DNA of 64,000 nucleotides from Azoarcus indigens (GTDB lineage Bacteria; Pseudomonadota; Gammaproteobacteria; Burkholderiales; Rhodocyclaceae). The stretch is taken from contig NZ_SNVV01000003.1 of NCBI RefSeq assembly GCF_004361735.1, forward strand, positions 62,001-126,000, read 5' to 3'. Within the stretch, counting starts at the first letter, position 1. Each line of letters opens with the position of its first letter. The notes beneath the pieces were generated by a model. That model was given only the letters and a program-made list of their open reading frames with translations, was not told the DNA's origin and did no database searches. Below, in pieces: positions 51,501-56,466 of this stretch. The position numbers and the translations under genes are program-made.

Positions 51501-52644
51501 CATGGCCGGTCAGGGTGATGTCGCCAGTGCTGGCGGTGATCAGGCCGGTGTTGAGCACCCGCCCGGCGGCGCTGCCAGCCGCCAGCAGGGTGGAGACTTC
51601 GTTACCGCGGGTGGTGGAGGCGGCGTTGCCGTCGGTGCCCACGCCTTTGCGGATGTGGAAGCTGTCGCCGGCGGCCAGCACCGTCTGCCCGCCCGGGGTG
51701 GTGATCTGCCCGGCATTGGCAACCTCCGCGCCCAGCAGCAGCACATAGCCGCCACCGCTGGTGGCCGAGCTTGCGGCATGCGTGCTCAGCTGCGCTCCGG
51801 CCTCAACCTGTATCGCGCCCAGGGCGTCGTAGAAGCTGGCCTGGCTGCCATTGCCATCGACATAGAGGCCGCCGCCGCTGAACTGGCTGTCGGTGATCCT
51901 GGCGGCGGCGGCCACCAGGTTGCGCACATCGATCTGGCTGCCGCCGGAGAAGATGACGCCATTGCGGTTGACGATCATCACCGTGCCGTCGGCTTCGATC
52001 CGCCCCAGGATCTGGCTGGGGCGGGCGAGCGGGTCATTCACCCGGTTGAGCACCGCCCAGCCGGCGTCCTGGACGAAATCCACCGTGGTGTTGCTGCCGA
52101 CGTTGAAGGTTTCCCAGTTGAGGATGGCCTTGTCGGCAGTCTGCTGGATGGTGACCGTGGTCCTGCCGTCGGCCACCGTCTGCACCGGTGTCTGGGCGTT
52201 GAGCCAGCCGGCGGTGAGGCTGTTGCTATCCACCTTCAGGCCACCTTCGGCCAGCCCGTCGGCGATCGCGGCGTCCGCCTGCGCCGCCCGCCGGGCGGCG
52301 GCCTGGGCAGCCTGCTGCATGGCGATGGCCTGGGCCGCCAGGCCGAGGTTCTCGATGGAACGCCCCAGTTGCTCGCTGGCCTGGTTCCTCTGCGCCTGGG
52401 GGCTGGTGAGGGTGGAGGCGCGCTGGCCATTGGGCAGCAGGCCGGTCGCTGCCGCCTGGCTCTGCATCGCGCCTTTGGCGGCGAACCAGGCGCTGCTGAA
52501 GGCCTGCTGGGCACAGGCCGGCCCGGCGAGCGCACCCGCCGCCAGCCCCAGCGCCAGGGCCCGCGCCAGCGGCGCCATCCTGACGGAAGCGTGCTGCCGC
52601 CCCCTCCCCTGCCCATGCCAACCGCTGCCCACGCTTGCGCTCAT
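39517..52644 (-). CDS. Giant TPS exoprotein (filamentous-haemagglutinin/DUF3739 type, PdtA-like), module B
   Basis: 4375 aa. Signal peptide 1-45 (cleavage ACA|QQAF), a helical Ala/Gln segment, and a TPS domain with NWETFNVGSNT (177-187) and NRNGVIFSGG (227-236). A long beta-helix runs to the C-terminus, whose last about 180 residues closely match module A (SIFTVRVIGFGNEAAP; GAKTTVVFTPPKRVYD). Near residues 3205-3285 lies a 40-aa tandem repeat, each copy with WADGNW and FWCDVDPSLC, absent from the module A protein. Near residues 1050-1125 the DNA is clearly AT-richer. No second TpsB is in view, and the mature N-termini of A and B are very similar, so both probably use the transporter at 5641-7266. 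It follows its fecR gene by 225 nt and likely has its own promoter. Confidence 0.93.
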   Translation of the reverse strand: MSASVGSGWHGQGRGRQHASVRMAPLARALALGLAAGALAGPACAQQAFSSAWFAAKGAMQSQAAATGLLPNGQRASTLTSPQAQRNQASEQLGRSIENLGLAAQAIAMQQAAQAAARRAAQADAAIADGLAEGGLKVDSNSLTAGWLNAQTPVQTVADGRTTVTIQQTADKAILNWETFNVGSNTTVDFVQDAGWAVLNRVNDPLARPSQILGRIEADGTVMIVNRNGVIFSGGSQIDVRNLVAAAARITDSQFSGGGLYVDGNGSQASFYDALGAIQVEAGAQLSTHAASSATSGGGYVLLLGAEVANAGQITTPGGQTVLAAGDSFHIRKGVGTDGNAASTTRGNEVSTLLAAGSAAGRVLNTGLITASTGDITLTGHEVVQDGVLVATTATAARGSIHLSTRLSDASGSVTLGEGSTTTVLLEASTSNALDSQRDAALEALDGSVNPLATGNFDNLSTIADRADLSRIEIVSGGTVAFEGDSLTLATGGQVALTAASRSLVEDGARIDVSGAVGVQVSMASNNLVVDIQGNEQRDSPVNREAGSLNSTEVWVDRRSLVYVPAGTNGYETDRWYTAGGLLEVSGYLATSGHTVGEWMAQGGIVTVTGGDLVTRAGSEVNLSGGTLDVATGLINMSWLKGADGVLYEVSRAPADVRYTGLYRGYEDSSERWGVTDYYYNPLIAPKSRLENGYTVGRDAGKLVVATRSAVLEGDIRGDVYQGSAQTSAAQAGLDGYYQSQTAVARAGQLIVGNYLPIYDADQGLLRHALSAVADVVELGVAEALADGIALDDAVATAREGRLLLASDSLSAAGLGAARIAAKESVAVNAGLEVAAGGEIVLYAPEVDLAAGLTARSGSIHAGNVLSQPNTATSGSPVDDVVIAVPAGVSGGVHLHEGVTLDASGLSADLREAGAPLAMLAYRNGGSVSLRSTHDLTLEADSLVDVSAGALIQADGSISGGRGGSVTLGAGLELGPASSLLTLDGTLRGYGVNGAGTLDIESASAISVGGELLETEGLLVAGESVPVELIAAEDFIVRAGEILPQDYSYSTYTLGAGMSLPNSRDVYVSSTAFGTTVTLAADWTLPASFGIASVQIRDSTGKNWRSYDFWIDGPPTIPAGTVLTTLRIYGASSAGWSVPADVFPDGLPLNPLGSAMQAVLAAGTVATEDLSFAAGSRLVAGATLARDLRVAPTTTLSTALFQSGFAAYEVRGHNGLVVPDALTLEVLRPVLRASALPAVGALEGLLTVWTPPLYEDDALARQVTQRAGASLSLAAGLPEDEDSVGDGGGLSIGHGALLQVDPGEAIALSARGQLTVEGTLRALSGSIALTGAMNTVSDANSASVAQSTPHARSVLLGEQAVLDASAAAHVAYDSQGRAYGLLGDGGSIVIGGQLLESESRASASDAFVVINAGAVVDASGGQARFDVAGSGPLTLYSAGGSIDIASSAGIYLDGSLRAAAGGEGASGGRLAVSLEAPSYLRPAADAMLVPRELLLEQNKQAEDASVLEYGHARLGVDQVQAGGFSTLALYSNGTVAFAGDLDLAMSGELRIHSGALVVAEGALPSMAVSLSAPYLLLGGLGDVAAAGDSYVRPSLYGGASTLASAASLSVSADLIDIQGSVTAGLSAVLTSADNSSVAVERAGFASLMLNSQGDIRFVPGTALGSIYDAELMSAGDIFLHAAQVYPATGVQARVMAGLAGPSGQNPYREGSRIVISRAGDEAALPALPYSVFGNLTLGAAEIEQGGVLRAPLGTLTLGTLYNNESTVEVALLPGSVTSVSAAGLVLPYGGTADGVSYSYLGEEIALHGLGSSLEGRISLVGQALDVAEGAVLDLSGGGELLGAGFISGRGGSTDARLNPLVRMNADGSFSLPGLASNPVYAIVPGYTSSYAPAAAGSGAIDPLIGQQITIPAGVPGLPAGTYTLLPSDYALLPGAYRVELNGGATVTAGMQPQAMRNGSYAAAGTLATANTAFRSQLAQALILTPAAVLRTYSQYNETSYADFIIQQAALDSVPRGILPADGKSLILGLTPSSATTLNFAGSADFSAAAGGYGGSAAVTVNGFTATSIEVVAADAQATAGFSGITLHADDLAAIGAPRLVLGGSIATPAITANGNNEGNYLDFTTQASGVVLREGAMLSAPEVFLVANGDITVEAGAGINTLGAGAAAYDSTDGYVYRPRSTNVLALSNGWLNVLGAEGGSGSIFLGACPAAAACGAMSELYSEGTLLAAAQGDFELGDPVRYGTRNLVLAVGSVNAGSAEELAAAAARGALTAGMSLNQGVLDRLLQGDQAYGAPALERLVLTAAESINFFGDVALDTRDAVTGLSVLDNLVLSAPAIYGYGAADQTASISTGTLTWVGLPGGAPAPVSGGRGSGAGTLRIDADVIEFGYGPQAQPNGIDSDDRLVLGFGEVQLNAAQRLTANHSGGLAVYQRLDGYVAGEGYHYSGGNLIVSTPLVTGGDGSVNSLRAGGELVLQGLDGQVASGTEAGIGSGAELALSGQSVRIDTRVALPSGKLTLEAEGDILLEDGSVLDLAGRKTEMFDTASYGWGGDLILHSTAGDIRQAAGSLIDLSALNNSAGSLVVRATGEAAGTVDLQGNLLATASGRYDAGGTELPFRAGEIEIHAQHLGGDGSLSDNFADLNRRLNEGGWSGARSFQLKHGDLTIGNELRAGEITVSVDRGSLTVAGTVDASGERVGSIRLAARDGLTLAAGAVLDTHGSALRVDSYGEIIDSPNRAIVELDAGQGLLSLGGGVRIDLRHGTGASSGDGQNRGTLELYAARLGSDGSTTAADAAHYGDIAIDAGGNIDIQGASSIAVYGRQIYADAAYGSGTAASGRPYQVIDQAYLDGKHAEAELFMNAALHNANLLDVKLAGLNTAAYASALHLRPAVEIVSATADGDLVVQGDLDLSGYRYASLNPATARTSTYGSGEVGALAIRAGGDLSIYGSINDGFAPPPTTPDDAGWVLLPGVQPFDGDVLVPVSGVQLAAGTVYPAGKTLNYAITAANVTLPAGTTLPQTVTLGSAWQLPAGTVLGANVLAADGSTLLAAGTAVEAGGLTLPSGARLGAGTRLPVALTLASLNWPKGVALPVAMTQQGLLTLPVGAVIPAGTNVKLVDDALQVSLRPVDSNGQQARNWALASMLPEGSQSWSLRLVAGADTAAADRRQVRPGAGDMILADSHYGLDYAYTSANIIVWADGNWMGYPAGDPVSEADLFWCDVDPSLCAEQAPQPTVTWADGNWLGYPVGGVVDAADLFWCDVDPSLCVITAPQGDVLAGVNAKAPALSVLRTGTGDLDLAAGGSLSMQSPYGVYTAGSQTSLGDAALDALYDQGRGKAASGTVLGSAAGDRAAAYEALVDGNSLYQAWYPDGGGNLWIAVEGNLTGDSWGAGQLAKASSSVGNWLWRQGGESLPTAWWINFGTYAYDPLLATTSSLAGWPAQTGFTGFGTLGGGNATIRVGGDAGIVDLRSTTVTSGTAGSARSQGVVLAVGSSGRVLEDGSLVLTGGGDLDIRIGGGWNAHAESRVRSNNGSVAQAHELYGAVVNLRGAIAMEAGSIGTMELIYGGRSGEKDPTDTRIADPYGSSMTAATGGLMLVEGDASACISSRGDLVFGGTADAGRVHTGNYQDVAGGLGLGWFSLWSPATAVDLLSAGGNLALDTRLGESVRTVDSNWDFAPSGGWYMAPSSVNAVASSGSIYYGASAAYLNQPVAGNPAVLYTHMLLAPSTNGSLQVLAADSIYAGGFSISRSGAEQSAMAGIRQPAYALYSAAGVLISTNVDEAGPYVAPNSFPLLTFGANTTGASAGLADLETARFYAVAGDIVGLRTGVTATYDVVSLRAGQTDYIGAGPVALRAGRDIVSSGMGADAAGVQLPWEVIRSDPGYGPAISGNLIVHGDAGDVSVVSAGRDILYANFDIAGPGTLEISAGRNIVQNDVASITSIGAVVPGDRRAGADIALLAGLGAQGADYAGFLARYLDKASLATTDVPLAEQEGKVVKVYEDELVEWLKENEGYSGSAEGARSYFATLAPERQAIFARLVYFAELRAGGREYNDADGPRPGSYLRGRQAIAALFPEREDSGYQGDLLIYGGAGVHTDFGGSIQVLTPGGGQTYGVEGAAPPASAGLITQGQGDIQLYARDSILLGQSRVMTTFGGDILGWSAEGDINAGRGAKTTVVFTPPKRVYDNWGNVSLSSDVPSTGAGIATLAPIAEVPAGDVDLIAPLGTIDAGEAGIRVSGSVNLAASQVLNAANIDVKGEAAGIPMAAAVNVSALSNASAATSSAASSAQEVMQRERVATRQALPSIFTVRVIGFGNEAAPAEGGAEAPAPAQRGEAAGGYDSGSPVQVLGHGQRFDPALLSRLTDAERRSLRLAPD
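42835..43060 (-). repeat. In-frame 120-bp tandem duplication (40-aa, Cys-containing) in exoprotein B
   Basis: Two copies offset by exactly 120 bp. For example CACAGGCTGGGATCGACATC occurs at 42846 and again at 42966, and TTGCCATCGGCCCA recurs at the same offset. Each encodes WADGNW-(M/L)-GYP-(A/V)-G, then DLFWCDVDPSLC. Sequence divergence between copies is confined mainly to the linker. Confidence 0.9.
49255..49500 (-). other. AT-richer patch inside giant exoprotein B
   Basis: Four successive 60-bp rows count 57, 55, 67 and 57% GC, against roughly 70% in flanking exoprotein sequence. It encodes a segment containing GKNWRSYDFWIDGPPTIPAG that has no clear match in the otherwise parallel region of exoprotein A. 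Probably a replaced or inserted segment. Confidence 0.6.
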
Positions 52645-52869
52645 TGATCGTTCCCGCAGATGTCCGTATCGATATCGAGTAGCCGTCGCGGTGCGCGGCG
52701 GCCATATCCAGATCGCGTCCGCGAGGGCGGCGAGGCCCCGAGGCAGGTCGCGATTTCCCTAGACGGATACCGGCTTGGAAATCCCCGAAGAAAATATGCC
52801 GAAGGACAGACGCGGGCCGTCTCCCCGCCCGGCGGCGGACGCCGCCGGATCAGGCTGCGGGCCGCGGCT
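52645..52869 (-). promoter_or_regulatory. Leader/promoter region of giant exoprotein B
   Basis: 225 bp. A perfect hairpin CCGGCGGC-GGAC-GCCGCCGG (52829-52848) lies just past the fecR stop and could end the vreA-sigma-fecR transcript. The palindromic TCGATATCG (52669-52677) is 24 nt before the exoprotein ATG, as in module A. GGGAAATCGCG near 52750 resembles a FecI-type -35 (GGAAAT), but no partner -10 is evident. Confidence 0.45.
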
Positions 52870-53859
52870 TCAGCTCAGCAGCAGCAGGCCCCCGGGCAAG
52901 GCCCGCGCGCTGAGACCAAAGGAGTGCTGCAGTTGCAGCAGCGCCTTGTCGAGTTCGGCCAGTTTGAAGCGGGCGCTGAGGGTCTTGCCGCGCGGCACGC
53001 TGTCCATCAGCACCACCCGGCCCGGCCGGTAGCGGTTGATCTCGGCCACCACCATGTCGAGGGAGGCCTGGCGGAACACCATCTCGCCCCGCCGCCAGGC
53101 CAGCGCGTCCATCGGGTCTATGGCGGCGATGCCGCTGATGGACTGCTGGTTGTAGACCGTCTGCTGCGCGGCCTGCAGCACCCGCTTGGCGGCGGGATGG
53201 GTGACCAGGATTTCGCCCTCCAGGCAGGTGACGCAGCTGCGGCCCGCCAGGTGGCGCACTTCGAAACGCCCGGCCTCGGTGCTCACCCGCCCTACGCCGG
53301 CGGTAACGCCGAAAAGCCGCCGGGAGGCGGGCACCTCCACCATCGCCTCGCCATCCAGCAGTTCCAGCCCGGCGATGCCGTCCTCCGCCGCCAGCCGCCG
53401 GACGCGGGTGCGGGTGTTCAGGTAGGCGCTGGCCTCGCCTTCGAGCGCGACGGCGAGCTGTTCGCCGGCAGCGGTGCGGTAGTCCGCGCCCCGGCCATCC
53501 AGCGCCGGCAGCAGGCCCGGCGCCACGTAGGCGGCCACGCCGGCGGCAGCGCCCATGCCGACCATGGCGCCGAGAAAGGCGCGGCGGGTTGCAGGCCCGG
53601 TGCGCAGGGTTCTGCGGTGATAGCCGGCGACTCCGGCATCCTCGCGCAGCATCTGCCCCAGGGCCGGTTTCAGCAGTGCCCATTGCGCCCTGGCTTCGGC
53701 GAAGGCGGCACGATGGCGCGGATCGGCCTCGCACCAGTGGCGGAACCGTTCCGCGTCCGAACGGGTGGCGGTGCCCGAGGTCAGCTTGCGCACCCACGCC
53801 AGCGCCTGTTCGCGCAGAGCTTCGAGTTCAGCGTCGGCTTCGTCGGTGGGCTGGGTCAT
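52870..53859 (-). CDS. FecR-type anti-sigma/sigma regulator (VreR-like), module B
   Basis: 329 aa from the ATG at 53859 (MTQPTDEADAELEAL); an upstream Met at 53910 adds a low-complexity stretch. The anti-sigma domain (about 10-70) has VRKLTSGTATRSDAERFRHW and HRAAFAEARAQW. A membrane segment (about 91-118) begins TRRAFLGAM, an almost canonical twin-arginine motif. The periplasmic FecR domain has a Cys-x2-Cys pair (C209, C212, in SCVTCLEG), and the C-terminal STN-like domain is about 258-329 (VFRQASLDMVVAEINRYRPG). It follows the sigma gene by 91 nt. Expected to bind the VreI-like sigma inside and the VreA-like STN domain outside. About half the residues match the module A protein by eye. Confidence 0.88.
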   Translation of the reverse strand: MTQPTDEADAELEALREQALAWVRKLTSGTATRSDAERFRHWCEADPRHRAAFAEARAQWALLKPALGQMLREDAGVAGYHRRTLRTGPATRRAFLGAMVGMGAAAGVAAYVAPGLLPALDGRGADYRTAAGEQLAVALEGEASAYLNTRTRVRRLAAEDGIAGLELLDGEAMVEVPASRRLFGVTAGVGRVSTEAGRFEVRHLAGRSCVTCLEGEILVTHPAAKRVLQAAQQTVYNQQSISGIAAIDPMDALAWRRGEMVFRQASLDMVVAEINRYRPGRVVLMDSVPRGKTLSARFKLAELDKALLQLQHSFGLSARALPGGLLLLS

Positions 53860-53950
53860 CGTCCTGGTCCTGCAACACGGGGAAAACGGCCACGGCAGGC
53901 GCCGGGCCATATCCCAAGACGATTGCCGGAGGGCAAATCCCCCAGCCGCA

Positions 53951-54478
53951 TCACTGCGCTTCCCCGTTGCGCCGGCTCAGGCGGGCGGCGCACAGCGCCT
54001 GCGCCGCCTTCAGCTCATGCTCCACGACGCGGACGGAGACGCCGAGGTGATGGGCAACGTCCTTGTGCGCCCAGCCTTCCCAGCGCACCAGGATCAGGAT
54101 CTCCCGCCGCCGCGCCGGCATGCGGGACAGGATGTCCTGCAGCTCCCGCAGCTGGGCCCTGTCCTCCGCCACCTTCGCCGGGCCGGGCGCCGGGTCCGGC
54201 ACCATCTCCATCAGGGCATCCACTTCGTCGGAAGACATCAGCATGTGACCCTCGGCGCGCTTGACGTCTATCGCCAGGTTGACCGCCATGCGGGTCAGGT
54301 AGGCCTGGGGGTTCTTGACCGGCCCGGCGATGTTGGCCGCCTCCAGCCGCAGCCAGGTTTCATGCAGCGCGTCGCCGGCCAGGTCCGGGCTGCCCAGCTT
54401 GAGCGCCAGGCTGTGGCGTATGCGTTCGTAGCGCTGCACCAGGATGCCACGCAGCTGGCTGAGCATGTCTTCCGCCAT
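53951..54478 (-). CDS. ECF sigma factor (VreI-like), module B
   Basis: 175 aa. Region 2: SPDLAGDALHETWLRL and NPQAYLTRMAVNLAIDVKRA. Region 4: MPARRREILILVRWEGWAHK then VAHHLGVSVRVVEHELKAAQ. It lies 49 nt after the vreA-like gene and is followed by the FecR-type gene, the standard surface-signalling order. Normal FecI length and complete. It resembles the module A sigma at 24046-24579 more than the second sigmas, so the two classes seem to have diverged before the module duplication. Confidence 0.9.
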   Translation of the reverse strand: MAEDMLSQLRGILVQRYERIRHSLALKLGSPDLAGDALHETWLRLEAANIAGPVKNPQAYLTRMAVNLAIDVKRAEGHMLMSSDEVDALMEMVPDPAPGPAKVAEDRAQLRELQDILSRMPARRREILILVRWEGWAHKDVAHHLGVSVRVVEHELKAAQALCAARLSRRNGEAQ

Positions 54479-54527
54479 GTTCAGGACACGGGAGCGAAGC
54501 TGTCGCGTGGGTCGGTTGCCGCCTTGC

Positions 54528-55325
54528 TCATTCGCTCACTCCTCGTCTGTCGATAGGGATGTGTTGTTGTTCGTCGCCTGTTGTCCGCCCTGCCGCATCG
54601 GCGTCCGCCAGGCAGGCGCCGGCCGGACCGGCCGCGCCGGGCAGCAGCGCCAGCGTGAGCGGCTGCGGCAAGCCCGGTGGCGGTGGCGCCATCCGCAGGG
54701 CTTTCAGGCTGCCGCGGATGGCCGCGTCCCTGCGCTCATCGCCGGTGGACGAGATCAGCTCGATCCCATCCAGCAGCCCCGAAGGCCGGACGCTGAAGCG
54801 GACGATGGCCCGGTAGGCACCGGGTGCGCTGAGCGGATCCCTGCACAAGGCCTGCCAGACCTGCACCTGCAAGGCGGCGTCGTAGTCGCGGCGGCCGGCG
54901 GCGACCGGACTTGCCGCCCGGTTGCCCGCCTCCCGCCTCAGCACGAAGGCCTCGCCCTGCTGCCCGCCCACATCGTCGGCAAGCAGCCCGGTATTCCCCA
55001 GCAGGGTCTGCAGGGCGTCCCTGGGGGTGTGGCGTCCATGCACCGGCGCCGAAACCAGCCCGGCGACCAGCTCATCGATGAACACCACCGACTGTCCGGA
55101 AAGCACTGCATAGGATTTCAGCGCGGCCGCCAGCGGCTGGGCCGGCAGATCGAAGTCGATCGCCCTCGCCTGCGGCGACACCAGCGACGGCGGTTCCTCC
55201 GCTCCCGCCGGGCTGGCGCCGGCAAGCCCGAGGACAAGCGGGAAGAAGCACGTCCACAGCCGTGAAAGGCCAGCCGCTTCTCCCCAGGCAATCGCCACCG
55301 CCCTCTCCCACAGCTTCGCTCCCAC
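54528..55325 (-). CDS. VreA-like periplasmic signalling protein (STN domain + TonB-like C-terminus), module B
   Basis: 265 aa from a GTG at 55325 preceded by GGAGG. Signal peptide 1-42 (core CFFPLVLGLAGASPAGA). STN domain about 55-130 (IDFDLPAQPLAAALKSYAVL, then LQTLLGNTGLLA). TonB/TolA-like C-terminal domain about 148-232 (AIVRFSVRPSGLLDGIELIS). C161 and C238 correspond to the module A cysteine pair. The last 25 residues are polar and specific to this copy. Like the module A protein it lacks the plug and barrel of ordinary TonB-dependent receptors. First gene of its operon, with a PhoB-box-like promoter upstream. Confidence 0.84.
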   Translation of the reverse strand: MGAKLWERAVAIAWGEAAGLSRLWTCFFPLVLGLAGASPAGAEEPPSLVSPQARAIDFDLPAQPLAAALKSYAVLSGQSVVFIDELVAGLVSAPVHGRHTPRDALQTLLGNTGLLADDVGGQQGEAFVLRREAGNRAASPVAAGRRDYDAALQVQVWQALCRDPLSAPGAYRAIVRFSVRPSGLLDGIELISSTGDERRDAAIRGSLKALRMAPPPPGLPQPLTLALLPGAAGPAGACLADADAAGRTTGDEQQHIPIDRRGVSE

Positions 55326-55409
55326 CGTCCTCCCGCCCTGCAGCCTTCGGGCCGCCGGGGTCGTGGAAAGCCCCCGGCAATCCAGCTCGAAGCCGTCGCG
55401 GAGATGGAA

Positions 55410-55442
55410 TTATTAGGACGGTATATGTCGGAGGTGTGACAA
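55410..55442 (-). promoter_or_regulatory. Putative PhoB box and -10 upstream of vreA-like gene B
   Basis: Minus strand TTGTCAC-ACCT-CCGACAT (55442-55425): 7-4-7 layout with about 6/7 and 5/7 half-site matches to CTGTCAT/C. After 9 nt comes TAATAA (55415-55410) as a good -10. The -10 is about 85 nt before the vreA-like start, nearly the same as in module A. Confidence 0.6.
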
Positions 55443-55545
55443 CGGAGCACCCAGGCCGGCGCCTTGCGCGACCCCGGCGAGCAGGCCTGCGCGCTATGCG
55501 GAAAGGCTGGAAACACCGCGGGAAAGTGCGTTTTCGGGAAGAGAC

Positions 55546-56466
55546 TCAGCGCGGGCCGGCGGGTGTTGCCCGCAGCGCCCGGGTGACACGAGAGAATGGC
55601 TCCCGGCCGAGCAAGCGGCTGATCCAGGCGGCGGTATCGACCAGGCGGTCCAGATCGAGGCCGGTCGCTATGCCCAGGCCGTGCAGCAGCCAGACCAGAT
55701 CTTCGGTGGCGACGTTGCCGGCGGCGCCCGGCGCGTAGGGACAGCCGCCCAGGCCGGCGACCGAGGCGTCGAAGGTGGCGATGCCGAGTTGCAGCGAGGC
55801 GTAGACATTGGCCGCGGCCATGCCGTAGGTGTCGTGGTAGTGGCCGGCGAGGCGCTGTGGCGGCAGATGGCGCATTACCGCTTCCAGCATGCGGCTGATG
55901 CTGGCGGGGTTGCCCACGCCTGTCGTGTCGCCCAGCGAGATTTCCTCGCAGCCCATGCCGGCCAGCGCGCTGGCCACCGCGACGACCGCCGCTGGTGCGA
56001 TCTCGCCTTCGTAGGGACAGCCGGCGGCGCAGGACACATAGCCGCGCACTCGCACCTGCGCCTGCCTCGCCCGCTCCACCACTGGCTTGAAGCGCTGCAG
56101 GGATTCGGCGATGGAGCAGTTGATGTTGCGCTGGCTGAAGCGCTCGGAGGCGGCGGCGAACACCGCGACCTCGGTGGCGCCTGCCGCCAGCGCGGCTTCC
56201 AGGCCCCGCAGGTTGGGCACCAGCACCGCGTAGCCAACGCCGGGCCTGGACTCTGCGAGCACACCGGCCAGCACCGCTGCCGCGTCCGCCATCTGCGGCA
56301 CCCACTTGGGCGAGACGAAGGCGGCGACCTCGATGCTGCGCAGGCCGGCGTCCTGCAGCCGGCGTATCAGCATCAGCTTGTCCGCGATGGCGATGGGCTG
56401 GCGCTCGTTCTGCAGGCCGTCGCGCGGACCGACCTCGACAATGCGGACCTGGGCCGGCAGCTTCAT
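55546..56466 (-). CDS. liuE: Hydroxymethylglutaryl-CoA lyase
   Basis: 306 aa. Last step of leucine catabolism: cleaves 3-hydroxy-3-methylglutaryl-CoA to acetoacetate and acetyl-CoA. TIM-barrel HMGL family with catalytic Arg-Asp in VGPRDGLQNE (R15, D16), metal ligands in GHYHDTYG (H209, H211), and the signature loop GLGGCPYAPGAAGNVATEDL carrying the catalytic Cys (C242). Complete and of normal length. Its ATG overlaps the liuD stop by 4 nt; it is the last gene of the liu operon. No clear intrinsic terminator follows in the 220-bp gap before the module B operon. Confidence 0.96.
   Translation of the reverse strand: MKLPAQVRIVEVGPRDGLQNERQPIAIADKLMLIRRLQDAGLRSIEVAAFVSPKWVPQMADAAAVLAGVLAESRPGVGYAVLVPNLRGLEAALAAGATEVAVFAAASERFSQRNINCSIAESLQRFKPVVERARQAQVRVRGYVSCAAGCPYEGEIAPAAVVAVASALAGMGCEEISLGDTTGVGNPASISRMLEAVMRHLPPQRLAGHYHDTYGMAAANVYASLQLGIATFDASVAGLGGCPYAPGAAGNVATEDLVWLLHGLGIATGLDLDRLVDTAAWISRLLGREPFSRVTRALRATPAGPR

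Noticed and set aside
39478-52647. Long plus-strand frames opposite exoprotein B (for example 39478-41397, 43195-45054, 45310-47142, 47605-49269, 50341-52647)
   Set aside because: Same shadow effect; compositionally biased and without domains.
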